Part shown: in pieces, positions 30,653-40,122 of the stretch
Layout of the letters: each line of letters opens with the position of its first letter
Numbering within the stretch: the first letter of the stretch is position 1
Assembly (NCBI GenBank): GCA_031216445.1
Contig: CM062209.1
Coordinates: forward strand, 25,186,001 to 25,250,000
DNA length: 64,000 bases
Source: Lateolabrax maculatus
Taxonomy: Eukaryota; Chordata; Actinopteri; Acropomatiformes; Lateolabracidae
Direction: 5' to 3'
Notes under the pieces: generated by a model
What the model was told of the DNA's origin: nothing
The model's input: the letters and a program-made list of their open reading frames with translations, nothing else
Databases searched by the model: none
Translations under genes and position numbers: made by a program

Positions 30653-30917
30653 ACACTACGCACTGCCCGAAAAGTTTATCGGCGAGACCGGCGTATCTGC
30701 ATTTGCACAACTAACCACACTTTGGCCCTCTGTTTCCAAGAGAAGGGACGTGAAACACCCGGCGTGTTCACAAGACCCCAGATGGATAGGAATCATGGTG
30801 TGTCTAGCGGAATGGGAGGGTCGGAAACAGATCTCGGACACGGTAGCACCGGGAGCTCTCGAGGCCTTGCTGCGGTCAAGCGTGAACCGGTGGCGCGCGG
30901 GAGAACGAGGACGATGA
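24528..30917 (+). CDS. Very large hypothetical viral protein (2,129 aa)
   Basis: The ATG at 24528 (MCDKYILYLYVCLRWG) is preferred over in-frame ATGs from 24381, which lie deeper inside the divergent gene. The frame is intact for 6.4 kb. There is no clear signal peptide beyond a short hydrophobic start. Low-complexity parts are visible: Gly run (about residue 145), Glu/Asp tract (610-645), second Glu tract (1794-1830) and polyalanine from GCT repeats (2025-2041). Between them are long globular regions with many Cys and Trp. I see no convincing helicase, polymerase or terminase motif, so I do not assign a core function; size suggests a large tegument protein. Its TGA overlaps the ATG of the next gene (ATGA at 30914), typical of tight viral packing. 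Confidence 0.65.
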
Positions 30918-32335
30918 GAACGGTCGATCTGTACGACCTCGCGTGCAGGGCCAGGGTCCTGGGAGTGGTGGACCCACAGCTGCAGAATTTTGTAGATACG
31001 TTTGAGGAGCCCAAACGATCGTCCACGACGCCCAGAGAACCGTGTAACCAGCAGGTAAATGAATTCACCGTGTGGCTCGCAGTCCGAGGCGTCGAGAACG
31101 AAGAAACCATCGCCGGACGCCTCAATCAACCCCTGACGTTTTCTGAAGCCACCGCTGCCTACATGGAGCTGAGTAGAGATTTCATCACGTGCTCTCACCA
31201 AGAGTCCCTGAACACCTTGGACGGGCTGCGCGACTTCTTTTCGCTCATGCTCCGGTACCCCGTGCTGCCGCAGCTGGCCATGGACACCAAGGAGTGTCCC
31301 GAGTGTTACTTCGAAGCGGAGATCACAGTCGACACGTGGAAAGAAGTGAGGAGGAAAATTTCATGCTACCACTTCACGCTCAAGCACGAGCAGTTGTTTG
31401 CCTTCGGTCAGACAAGCACTCTCGCGGACTCTCAGGACGCGTGCGATTTCCATACGGACGACGGGAACGACGGCGAAATGGTGAGAGCGGGACCTTGCGG
31501 TGACGTTTTCCTGAGCGACACGACCAAGGACGATCACGGCGCGGCTGCAGACGAAAGCGTGAAACCGATCAAGTTCCTGGAGCAGTTGGATTCGCTCAAG
31601 AGACGGGATGAGATCACCAAGCAGAAGACGCTGGGTAAAGAAATACACCACCAACTCAAATCGCACAGCCGCACACTGGAGGAGCTAGAAGCGCCCAGGT
31701 ATCTGAGCGCCTACCCCTTGCGTTGCCTCTACCAATATTACGGCTCCCTGAACAGGAGCCGCGAGAGAGCCCGACTCCTCTCGGAGCCGTACCTGGGCGT
31801 GGAGGGGGATAGGAGCAGGGCTCAGCTGAAAGTGGAAGAGCTGAGAATGAGCCTGAGGTCCACGGCCTCGACGGGCACCAATGACAAGCTGCTGTCGTAC
31901 GTGTGCATGGCGATGATAGGTCCCGTTCGTAGGTACCAGCGTCGGTACAACTTCGTTGCCGAGAGAGTTGTGTTATTCAAGCACTTGATAGCCTCGGGCT
32001 TTCCCATAGAGACAGCATCGAGTCTTGTGAAGAGTATAGCCACGTCCAAAAGAGTCTCTATGATCGCAGTACCACTGGACAAGGGGGTTGAGCTCCAGTT
32101 GCAAAAAACCGCCCAACCTACCACGTACAACAGAAAAATTGCTTCCCTCATATGGTTGTTCTCGCACATCACCGCCTATTGTACGCTGCGACAGTTGAGG
32201 CATGACTACGTGCGAATGGGAGACTCGCCAGAGGACATGGCCAGTGATGGAATCTACGTGTTTGACGGAAATCATGTGGGCTTCAGGTTGTCACAAGCAC
32301 CCAGACTGTCAGACGAGGTCAACGCTCAGTCTGCA

Positions 32336-32376
<41 letters not shown>

Positions 32377-32461
32377 GGCAGCCTCTACATACATACCCTT
32401 CTCACACATTTTGGAACTGCTTGCACTGCGGGATAGCGTTCAAGAGAGACTTCGTCGATAG
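30914..32461 (+). CDS. Hypothetical viral protein (515 aa), possibly frameshifted near its 3' end
   Basis: Starts with the ATG of an ATGA overlap with the preceding stop (MRTVDLYDLACRARV). The in-frame upstream part from 30578 is a shadow of the previous gene. The protein is soluble and helical, with an internal acidic linker (about residues 180-220) and a polyalanine tract from GCA repeats (about 474-490), after which only about 25 residues remain before TAG. Directly downstream, another frame stays open for about 100 further natural-looking codons (to 32774). An indel in or after the triplet repeat may therefore have cut off the original C-terminus; alternatively this is the true end. Family not recognised. 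A degraded fragment of this gene lies at 38477-38565. Confidence 0.6.
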
Positions 32462-32774
32462 AGTCATCAGAGCTGGCCCGGAGGAGTCTTACGACGCACT
32501 GGTGCAGTTCGGTAACGCTCCCATCACCGGCATAGTCAATCTACAGTGGAAACGTGAGGCTCTAGAAAAGTACAACGCGGAACGCTTAAAACACTCCGCC
32601 GCAACCTTTGAAAAACTACTCAGGGAGTACACAGGAAAGAGGCAGAGTGAACAGAACGCGCACTCCAAGCAGAAACCTAGGTCCAAGGGTTCAATCGGGT
32701 GGAAAGTGCCCATCTGCATGCAAAGGAAGAAGAAGGATAAGAAGAACGGGAAGAACAAGAAACGGAAACAATAG
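32380..32774 (+). pseudogene. Probable detached C-terminal segment of the preceding gene, in another frame
   Basis: Open in the frame offset from the 515-residue gene. From about 32450 it reads like normal protein (DRVIRAGPEESYDALVQFG, then a helical and strongly basic Lys-rich tail ending KNKKRKQ). It has no good start of its own: the frame upstream runs through the CAG repeat as polyglutamine. The best reading is the original C-terminus of the preceding gene, separated by a small indel or read by frameshifting or splicing. A basic tail of this type would suit nuclear localisation. It could instead be an independent short gene starting within the repeat. Confidence 0.4.
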
Positions 32775-33209
32775 GAAATGAGCACTGACTTGAAGACATC
32801 GGCAACCTCTACAACGTACACCCATCATCATGTAAAACTAAACCAAACCAAGACTCATTGTATCTTGTTGTTTTTGTCATATGTGTACACAATCTGTCTG
32901 AATAAAGTATCTCGAACCACACCAAACTCGCGAACCGAGCTCTTTATTTCACAACCCCGTCACTGTGCTCAAATCAAACTCAGGGGAGCCGTTATTGTGT
33001 TCAAACAATCTTTATTTGAAATGCATACAAAGTTCACAATGTGAGAAGGAGACACTTTGAAGGAGGTGGTAGGGGTAGGGAGATGTGTCACAGTGACACA
33101 GGGGGTGTAAAACTCATTGAAGACAAGTGATGCAAAGGACACTCTCAGTGGCAGGCAATCCAACTTGGCAAACTAATTATCGTAGACATTTGTAACACAG
33201 ATCGTTTCT
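32775..33209. other. Convergent 3' region with polyadenylation signals
   Basis: No gene. AATAAA at 32901-32906 serves the plus-strand gene ending at 32461 or 32774. TTTATT at 33011-33016 (AATAAA on the minus strand) serves the nuclease gene ending at 33210. Short frames here lack coding character. Confidence 0.6.
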
Positions 33210-35177
33210 TCAGTCACCGCAGTTCACGTCCTCGCGGTCAAAGCTCACCACGGCGTCACGCACGCAGAATCCGTATTCGGGTCCCGGTCTTGGTTTCTTC
33301 AGGTTCCACAGTTCACAGACGTACTTCATGGTCTTCGCCATCAATCTGCAATTCTCCTCTTTCCAGTGCTTAGCGCATATTGAAGCTGGGACCTTTGTGA
33401 TACGGGACAGCCTCGTTCCCATCGCGTGATAGTCGCTGTCCGAAGGCGTGCCGCCACAGCCCCAGAGCAGACTCTTCAGATCGTGGCACCACGAGGAAAA
33501 CGATTCGTAGTTGGTCAACACTCCCGTCATCAGTCTCTTAATTCCTAGTCCCATGGGAACTAGGTTGTAATCGGTCCCACACAGCGCCATGAAGAACAGC
33601 TTTTCCGTGCGCGCGGTCTCGTTGCGGACCGTGTCTCCTGTGATGCGCATGTAAAAGTGCTTGCCCGCACTACGCAACCTTACAAAGCGACCGTAACTAC
33701 CCGGGGGTACCATCCCCTTCACGTATGTGTTACCCAACCTCTTGAGGCCGCTCGCGACTCCTTTGCCCTTGTCGTGTTCTATGGCGTCGTTGAGGGAGAG
33801 CTCGAGCCCGTCCTGCTGACGCGACAGCTTCCTCTTGTGACCAGTACACGGCAGGAGGGTATCGGACTCTGAGTGTGATGGCGGTGGACTCTCGTCAGAC
33901 GTGGCGGGGCACAGCGTTTCGAAAATGTAACGGACCGTATCATCTCCACCGATGCGGCCTCGGTCTACAGCGAGTCCTAAGCTGTCCAACAGCCTCTGGA
34001 TGTCCGAGCTTCCGAGGAACCTAGACAGAAAGGTGTGGTACAGAGATCCCCTGACCCCGCCGAGGTAGAGTCGCCTAGCCACCTTTTCCTTAAAGTCGGC
34101 CTCACCGTGCTTGTCCAGAATGGCCTCGAAGCTGTCGTGTCGCTCTCGGGCCTCCGACAGCAGGTGCTCGTCTTCGACGGCGACGTCGCAAAGCGCTCTG
34201 AACCTACTACCCTCGCAAGACCCGGGCTCCCAAAGCGGTAGTTCCGAGGGGTCGCGGTCCGGAGTGGCGAGCAGCTCCCCGAAGGGCGACGCGTGCATGT
34301 CTCGATGCTCGTGGTAGCTCTTGTTGTCCATCCTCAGAGTGATACCTTCCCTGCCGCAAGCCGCCAGCACGGCCACGATGTCGGAGTCTCCGGTGCACAC
34401 GGTCACGCTGCCTTTCAGAATGTTGGCCAGCTCCACGAGCAGCATGTCGGCCTCTGTGCTCGTACACCGCGCGCACGCCTCCCGCAGTGCGGTTGCCTGT
34501 GTGGTTTCGGGGTCTGCGAAAGTCGCCACGAAGACGCCCGCGAGTCCCTGAGGTCTGTGTATCGAGCCTTCGGCACAACTGGATGGATCGTCGTTGAACA
34601 GCTCGTCGACGGTGAGCGGACCCTCGAGCGCATCCCCGAAGCCGCTGTCATCCCCGCGCTCCCGTCGGTACTCCAGGTACTTCTGGTGGAAACAGACCAG
34701 GTTATCGCAAGCCAAAGTCTTCTCCGCTGGGACCTCGTGCTCAAAGTAGTCCACCTTGGCGCCAGTCACCAGAAACAACTTGTCCTTCATGCCCACGTCG
34801 GCCAACAGCTTCATTGCGGCGTACTCTATCGCATTCAGGTTGTGCTTACAGAACTCTATGTGAGGTGCCGGGTCACGGTTCAGTCTGCTCTCCCTCACCG
34901 CTGGCTTGGGAGACTTGCCGCCGTCCTTCACGAGCACTACGAACCGGCTCGTCGAATCCTCCAACGCGTAGCTGTGCGCAAGTGTCCTGGCCATGTTCCG
35001 TATGGACACACGTGGATCATCCTGGACGTAGTCGCTTTCTCTGACTCTGTGGATTACCATGAGATGGTCTATCAGAGTCCAATCCTGTTGCTGGCACGAC
35101 CTCCCCTCGATCAATTCGAACGGCGCGAGGCGAGGGTTTGCCAGCATCGCGTGGAGCGCCTGGTGTTTCAACCCCAT
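33210..35177 (-). CDS. FEN1/XPG-family nuclease-like protein
   Basis: 655 residues, starting MGLKHQALHAML. Three parts of the FEN1/XPG pattern are visible: an N-terminal strand with Asp (FVVLVKDGGKSPKP, residues about 79-92); an XPG-I-like block (TEADMLLVEL ... VCTGDSDIVAVLA, about 240-270) with the acidic metal-binding residues; and a helix-hairpin-helix region (ALCGTDYNLVPMGLGIKRL, about 530-548). Such enzymes cut flaps and branched DNA during replication or repair, so a nuclear role in viral DNA replication or concatemer processing is likely. Alloherpesviruses have a conserved gene often described as a putative nuclease; whether this is that gene needs an alignment. The frame is intact. 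A GT microsatellite lies 64 bp upstream of the start. Confidence 0.7.
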   Translation of the reverse strand: MGLKHQALHAMLANPRLAPFELIEGRSCQQQDWTLIDHLMVIHRVRESDYVQDDPRVSIRNMARTLAHSYALEDSTSRFVVLVKDGGKSPKPAVRESRLNRDPAPHIEFCKHNLNAIEYAAMKLLADVGMKDKLFLVTGAKVDYFEHEVPAEKTLACDNLVCFHQKYLEYRRERGDDSGFGDALEGPLTVDELFNDDPSSCAEGSIHRPQGLAGVFVATFADPETTQATALREACARCTSTEADMLLVELANILKGSVTVCTGDSDIVAVLAACGREGITLRMDNKSYHEHRDMHASPFGELLATPDRDPSELPLWEPGSCEGSRFRALCDVAVEDEHLLSEARERHDSFEAILDKHGEADFKEKVARRLYLGGVRGSLYHTFLSRFLGSSDIQRLLDSLGLAVDRGRIGGDDTVRYIFETLCPATSDESPPPSHSESDTLLPCTGHKRKLSRQQDGLELSLNDAIEHDKGKGVASGLKRLGNTYVKGMVPPGSYGRFVRLRSAGKHFYMRITGDTVRNETARTEKLFFMALCGTDYNLVPMGLGIKRLMTGVLTNYESFSSWCHDLKSLLWGCGGTPSDSDYHAMGTRLSRITKVPASICAKHWKEENCRLMAKTMKYVCELWNLKKPRPGPEYGFCVRDAVVSFDREDVNCGD

Positions 35178-35240
35178 TTCTCGGTCAAAGTAGAAGAGTG
35201 AGTGAGGGTTGTGTACACAGCACGTGGGGTCACATCAATG

Positions 35241-35245
35241 GTGCA

Positions 35246-35305
<60 letters not shown>
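35241..35305. repeat. (GT)n microsatellite
   Basis: Near-perfect GT dinucleotide run between the FEN1-like and PD-(D/E)XK genes, just upstream of the former. It could influence promoter structure but shows no other signal. Confidence 0.9.
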
Positions 35306-35308
<3 letters not shown>

Positions 35309-35372
35309 ATGACGACGATCGATCGCATTGGGGTACTTTGAATGTTCGTCACTGTGATGATCGCCAGGGAAT

Positions 35373-36575
35373 CTACAGTCTCCTTTTTTTTTGCTTTCCT
35401 TTTCGCTTCCTTCTGTTTGCTTTCTCCAGGTTAAAAAGTATGTTCCTAGAACACAAATCAGCGGGGTCTAACCGGGAGGTGAATAAAGAAGAAGAAGAAG
35501 AAGAGGCTGCCACGGAGGTGGACCGAGTCTCGACTCTCATGTTCACGCACAGGGGAGCCAGACAGTTGAGCACCTGGGGACAGAAACAGTTCAGGAACGG
35601 GAACTTGTTGCGTATGACGCTGGTAATTGTGGGCCTCATACAGTTCCTGATGGTAACCTGGTTTGTCCCCGGTCTGATTATCACCAGGTACGCCGCGGAG
35701 CGTTCTGCCATGCTCGGGTACGTGAGCGAGAACATGAGCCACGTCAGCCACAGCTGCGTGTTGTATCGCCACAAGGTATGTCGGTCCAGAATGTCACTGC
35801 TACGTGTCTTGAGCTCCAGCAGTGCTATGTTGTCCTTGACGGTGTCGTGGGCCACCAGGTCCACCTCCGTGAAGCAGCCCCACCTCGGGTGGATGGACGT
35901 GCAGCCTCGCGTACAATTGTTGTGGTACGTGTAGGCTCCCGGTTTGCTGAATCTATCGGGCGTGGGCACACTGGCGACCTTGAGGCCTGCGCAGATGGGA
36001 GTCAGGCGCAGAGCCTCGAGCTGCGTGAGAATGAGGCGAGACACCAGACCCACTTCGCTCACCGTCTTGTTTCCGTTGAACACGTCCTTGCACTGCGCGT
36101 CTACCGTAGTGCCTATCGCGGTGGACAGACGGCTTCTGGCCCACAGCCGTCTGCAAGCTTCCGGACTCAGGGCTTTAGATCGGAACAGCTCCAGCAGAGC
36201 TTCTTGCAACGCGACACCTTTGAAGGGCCCGGGTGCATTCAGGTTCTGTATGTACTCGGGTACCCACTCGAGCGAACTCGCCGGGTTCGCGTTCAGGTCC
36301 TTGACGACCCTCGCATACAAATCCATGCTTATCATGTTGTGACGGGTGGAGCGCCCCTTCCGGAAGCGTGCGATCGAGTGAAGGGTTTTCGTGATACCCC
36401 GAACCTTGTACCAACGGTGGTCCGCTGTAGACTTCGCACGCAGCCCCGTGTCGTGCGAGCTGCGGAAGGTGATCACGGGGTCTTTGAGCTTCATCGTATT
36501 AAACGTTCTGGCTTTTGCACACGAGTCGCTACGATAAACCGGCTCCCTTTCGCGGAGACAAGTGAGGCGTTCCAA
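35373..36575 (-). CDS. PD-(D/E)XK nuclease-like protein
   Basis: 400 residues, starting MERLTCLREREPV. Residues about 230-275 carry a PD-(D/E)XK-type core: CFTEVDLVAHDT, then ALLELKTRSSD, then RHTLWRYNTQLWLTWLM. This gives a D ... ELK arrangement with a following helix containing Gln, as in exonucleases of the lambda/alkaline-nuclease superfamily. Herpesviruses use an alkaline nuclease of this fold to process replication intermediates before packaging, so this is a good candidate for that role; it could also be a terminase-like or Cas4-like nuclease. The C-terminus is Ser-rich then strongly basic (RRKRKGKQKKRRL). It is on the same strand as the FEN1-like gene, 195 bp upstream of it, so two DNA-processing enzymes sit side by side. 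Confidence 0.7.
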   Translation of the reverse strand: MERLTCLREREPVYRSDSCAKARTFNTMKLKDPVITFRSSHDTGLRAKSTADHRWYKVRGITKTLHSIARFRKGRSTRHNMISMDLYARVVKDLNANPASSLEWVPEYIQNLNAPGPFKGVALQEALLELFRSKALSPEACRRLWARSRLSTAIGTTVDAQCKDVFNGNKTVSEVGLVSRLILTQLEALRLTPICAGLKVASVPTPDRFSKPGAYTYHNNCTRGCTSIHPRWGCFTEVDLVAHDTVKDNIALLELKTRSSDILDRHTLWRYNTQLWLTWLMFSLTYPSMAERSAAYLVIIRPGTNQVTIRNCMRPTITSVIRNKFPFLNCFCPQVLNCLAPLCVNMRVETRSTSVAASSSSSSLFTSRLDPADLCSRNILFNLEKANRRKRKGKQKKRRL

Positions 36576-36681
36576 CGTTAAAAGGGTTTAACTTGCGCAC
36601 GACCAGCAAGTGGCTGGGTGATGTAGGATTCGGAGATCCAGAGCCGCCACCGCCTCTCTCTAGCTCTCTGTCTCTCTCACA

Positions 36682-37446
36682 ATGAACCGCAAGAAAACGG
36701 GTCGGGGAGCCTTCGAGTCTCTGATATCCACGAGCAAGGACTTGCTTCGTGACAAATTGTCAATCTCGTCTAACAGACACGTCCTGAACGCTAACCGTTT
36801 CAAAGGGCAGCTGGGAGCGACTATCACTGTGATCACATCTCTCATTGTGGGCTTTCTGACCATCCCCAACAACATTCTGTACTTCATCGGCAACAAGCAC
36901 AGCGCGACGACATCAGGCGTGTGGCAAAGAGAACCATCGCCTTCGTCCAGACCCGACTACGAGTACGCCTACATCCATGCGGGGATAGCGCTCATTACGC
37001 TCGGCTGTCTGGCCATGGTAGTGAGCATAGTGCTCAGCTACTTCGCGGCAAAGAGCAAGCGGAAAATGCATGCGTCAGAAGGTTCCCGCTGGGATCCCGA
37101 TTCCACCAAGACCAGCAGAACCGTGATGGCGTGCCTCATCATGATGAACGTTGAGCTGTTCATGGCCGTGATCGCAGGCTGCATGGAGTTGCTGTACCGA
37201 CCTCTGATCAGCGACGCGAGCAGGTTGCACAACGTGGAGTGCACCATCGCCGTGTTCAACATCGTCATCTACGCGATGTATGTACCGACCATGGTGCTGA
37301 CTTCGACCATCCTAAAGGCTAAGCAAGAGAGTGTCCCGGCTGACGTTCACAGAGACATCCTTGAGGCCGTGAACGTACCTGCGCCAAGAGACTACGTCAG
37401 CAGCAGAAGCGCGAGCCCCTACAATTCGCATACCAGCTTCATCTAA
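36682..37446 (+). CDS. Multi-pass membrane protein (four predicted spans)
   Basis: 254 residues. Hydrophobic segments at about 44-69 (GATITVITSLIVGFLTIPNN), 99-121, 148-171 and 184-207 predict four membrane spans. A basic N-terminal tail (MNRKKTGRGAF) and a Ser/Pro-rich C-terminal tail probably both face the cytoplasm. It has no signal peptide. Small tetraspan proteins are common in alloherpesvirus envelopes, so a virion or Golgi membrane protein is likely. It is divergent from the nuclease gene, with 106 bp between the starts, which is room for a shared promoter. Family not recognised; captured claudin- or tetraspanin-like host proteins are unlikely because their Cys signatures are absent. 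Confidence 0.7.
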   Translation: MNRKKTGRGAFESLISTSKDLLRDKLSISSNRHVLNANRFKGQLGATITVITSLIVGFLTIPNNILYFIGNKHSATTSGVWQREPSPSSRPDYEYAYIHAGIALITLGCLAMVVSIVLSYFAAKSKRKMHASEGSRWDPDSTKTSRTVMACLIMMNVELFMAVIAGCMELLYRPLISDASRLHNVECTIAVFNIVIYAMYVPTMVLTSTILKAKQESVPADVHRDILEAVNVPAPRDYVSSRSASPYNSHTSFI

Positions 37447-37559
37447 CGTCCGTGGAAATACTAATTGAATCGGCCTCCAATCCGTCACCTCAAAAACTTT
37501 TTTTTTAAAAAAAAAAAGAAACCGAGATACCCACCACTCCAAAGAGACTGAACCAAAAC

Positions 37560-37895
37560 ATGGAACCCCTCCGCGGCATCTTGACCAATACAACACCCAA
37601 CACAAGGACAAGAAGCAAGAAGCTGAGAGCAAGAGGTCGCCGCAGAAAGGCGAACAAGGATTACAGCGTACATTTCAGTGAGCCCATACAAACAGTGGAG
37701 TATGTATCCATGTCCACAGAAGCCAAGGAAGCGAGGATGTCGGATTGGTATTGGGTCGCCATCGATGCACGTAGGTTCAGATTCAGGATAAAGCAGACAG
37801 AACCCGAAATCTCCAGATGTCTAGAAGAGGCTCACAGAGAGCGCATCAGAAACTATATACAGGATAGGCTCCAGAACGACACGGAAAAGGCTTGA
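37560..37895 (+). CDS. Small basic hypothetical protein (111 aa)
   Basis: Starts MEPLRGILTN. Residues 18-32 are strongly basic (RSKKLRARGRRRKAN), a probable nuclear localisation or nucleic-acid binding segment, followed by a compact domain with aromatic residues (SDWYWVAIDARRFRF). It lies in a run of small plus-strand genes after the membrane protein. Family not recognised; composition and spacing support a real viral gene. Confidence 0.55.
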   Translation: MEPLRGILTNTTPNTRTRSKKLRARGRRRKANKDYSVHFSEPIQTVEYVSMSTEAKEARMSDWYWVAIDARRFRFRIKQTEPEISRCLEEAHRERIRNYIQDRLQNDTEKA

Positions 37896-38073
37896 ACGGT
37901 CGGCGGGCACAAATGAGACACTGAGCGTAAGATCTGATACGTCTCAGCTGCTGCTGCTGCTGCTGCTGCTCTTCCCTTCCCTGACACATTCCTGTATTTA
38001 CAAACGGCTCCTACACCGTGCACTTTGGTATAACTCAAACCAAACCGTCCCGCTCCTCTCTGTTCCTTCGGCC

Positions 38074-38373
38074 ATGACCGCAGTTTGGTACAACTGCCTC
38101 CTCTTGAAGAGCAGGACCCTCACAGAGCACGAGAAGACGAATCTGGACCACGTCGGCATCAGCTACATCGCAAGCGAAGAATATGTACTGATAGGACCCA
38201 AGGACGGAGATTTCACGAGACCCATGAGCGTAGAGCTCACACACTACCATCATCTTGACAACCTGTTAGCCATGATGGCATGCTACGTGGACCCGAATGT
38301 CAAAAGCGTCTCTGACTATCCTGTGAGACACGTGCAACTCACATCAGTGCGGCGACCTGGCTACACGCCCTGA
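38074..38373 (+). CDS. Small hypothetical protein (99 aa)
   Basis: Starts MTAVWYNCLLLKSR and ends VRRPGYTP. Its composition is balanced and protein-like, without low complexity; no signal peptide or span is seen. It is the last unique-region gene before the repeats. AATAAA at 38650 could end its transcript. Family not recognised. Confidence 0.5.
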   Translation: MTAVWYNCLLLKSRTLTEHEKTNLDHVGISYIASEEYVLIGPKDGDFTRPMSVELTHYHHLDNLLAMMACYVDPNVKSVSDYPVRHVQLTSVRRPGYTP

Positions 38374-38476
38374 ACCAACGTCTGCTGTTGTTAGCACGAG
38401 GGGTGCAGCGTGACGATCTGAGATGTAGAGAAAGTGATGTTGAGACGTTGCAAGGTTCAAGACCGAGGTCCTGTTT

Positions 38477-38565
38477 GTAGATACCGGCGCCGATACAACT
38501 TCACAGCCAAGAGAGGGTCATGTTATTCAAGCAACTTGACTCGGGCTTCCCATGCAGACCACTTT
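38477..38565 (+). pseudogene. Degraded fragment of the 515-residue gene
   Basis: About 90 bp clearly resembles bases 31930-32020 of the gene at 30914-32461. Shared runs include GTTATTCAAGCA and CTCGGGCTT, with substitutions and small indels that break the frame. It is a partial duplication that has lost function. The surrounding 38374-38926 otherwise holds an AATAAA at 38650-38655, a short CACT repeat near 38600 and a T run near 38770, but no gene. Confidence 0.7.
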
Positions 38566-38649
38566 GAATTTTCATGAATTCTAGCAGGCTGCCCACACTC
38601 ACTCACTCACTCACTCACTCTACAGGATGTATAATGAAAATGTCGTCTG

Positions 38650-38655
38650 AATAAA
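38650..38655 (+). terminator. Polyadenylation signal
   Basis: AATAAA, preceded by a CACT repeat and followed by a GT-rich stretch (TGTGTCTGTCTGTGTC). Candidate 3' end for the small plus-strand genes. Confidence 0.5.
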
Positions 38656-38930
38656 TGTACTGCTGAAAACACGCCTGTGTCTGTCTGTGTCTATCTTTTA
38701 TTGACCCTGCAAGCTAGCCGCATTACACATTACACTTGAGTGCGCAGCCACCGACTGTAAAATAATCAGGTTTTTTTTTTTTTTTTGTGTAACTCCAGGA
38801 GAGAAACACTGCCACCTTGGTTGTGAAACAAACAGGTTTAGTTCAGGCAGGCATGTGCAGCTTCCTGCCAGCAGATGTCAGTGTGGGGGTTTGTTTGTGG
38901 GAGCCGCGAGTTCCCAATAACCCTTGTGTT

Positions 38931-39817
38931 GTCCTCTGGGTCGAGGTGACCCGGTGGCCGAAAATGTCCTTCTGTGTATGTAAATGTTGTTATGCATGAC
39001 ATTTGTGATTCTTGAAGCGGTTATCTTTTGTTTTTAGTTTGTTTCTTGACAATAGGAACAGAGTAAGAAACAGAATAAAGGAAAAGGATGACACAAACAT
39101 ATGATACATTCATATCGCAGAGCCGCTACTTTATTGTAGTAGTAGTAGTAGCAGCAGTAGTAGCAGCCCTCGCGTCGTCCTCTGGGTAGATGTGACCCGG
39201 CGTCCAGAAAAAAAAAAAAACATTCCTTTGTGTGAGCAGGCGTATGTGCATGACATTTGTGATTCTTGAAGCAGTCATCTTTTGTTTCTTTTATTTTTTG
39301 TAATGATAGAAACAGAGTAAGAAACAGAATAAAGGAAATAATGACACAAACGCTTGGTATCACAGAGCCACTACTTTATTTTAGTTATCCCTTGTGTTGT
39401 CCTCTGGGTCGAGGTGACCCGGTGGCCGAAAATGTCCTTCTGTGTATGTAAATGTTGTTATGCATGACATTTGTGATTCTTGAAGCGATTATCTTTTGTT
39501 TTTAGTTTGTTTCTTGACAATAGGAACAGAGTAAGAAACAGAATAAAGGAAAAGGATGACACAAACATATGATACATTCATATCGCAGAGCCGCTACTTT
39601 ATCCCTTGTGTTGTCCTCTGGGTCGAGGTGACCCGGTGGCCGAAAATGTCCTTCTGTGTATGTAAATGTTGTTATGCATGACATTTGTGATTCTTGAAGC
39701 GGTTATCTTTTGTTTTTAGTTTGTTTCTTGACAATAGGAACAGAGTAAGAAACAGAATAAAGGAAAAGGATGACACAAACATATGATACATTCATATCGC
39801 AGAGCCGCTACTTTATT

Positions 39818-39851
<34 letters not shown>

Positions 39852-40090
39852 CAGTAGTAGCAGCCCTGGCGTCGTCCTCTGGGTCGATGTGACCCGGCGT
39901 CAAAAAAAAAAAACAACAAAAAAAACATTCCTTTGTGTGAGCAGGCGTATGTGCATGACATTTGTGATTCTTGAAGCAGTCATCTTTTGTTTTCTTTTAT
40001 TTTTTTTAATGATAGAAACAGAGTAAGAAACAGAATAAAGGAAATAATGACACAAACGCTTGGTATCACAGAGCCACTACTTTATTTTAG
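38931..40090 (+). repeat. Tandem 0.2-kb repeats, each beginning with a piggyBac-like end
   Basis: Five related units start at about 38931, 39166, 39389, 39603 and 39862. Type A units (1st, 3rd, 4th) begin CCCTTGTGTTGTCCTCTGGG and then a GGGTC/GACCC inverted motif. Type B units begin CCCTCGCGTCGTCC or CCCTGGCGTCGTCC, with the same GGGT/GACCC motif and a TAG triplet run before them. The rest of the units is homologous (GACATTTGTGATTCTTGAAG, then AGTAAGAAACAGAATAAAGG). The starting motif equals the end found at the junction at 61377. The first unit is preceded by ATAA (38927-38930), a near-TTAA. Short frames inside are by-products. Confidence 0.85.
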
Positions 40091-40122
40091 TTATCCATTG
40101 TTTTAGTTCAGTTCAGTTCAAT

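Noticed and set aside
24528..30917. Assignment of the 2,129-residue protein as DNA polymerase or helicase
   Set aside because: No polymerase DTDS-like, Walker A or helicase motif was found on reading the sequence.
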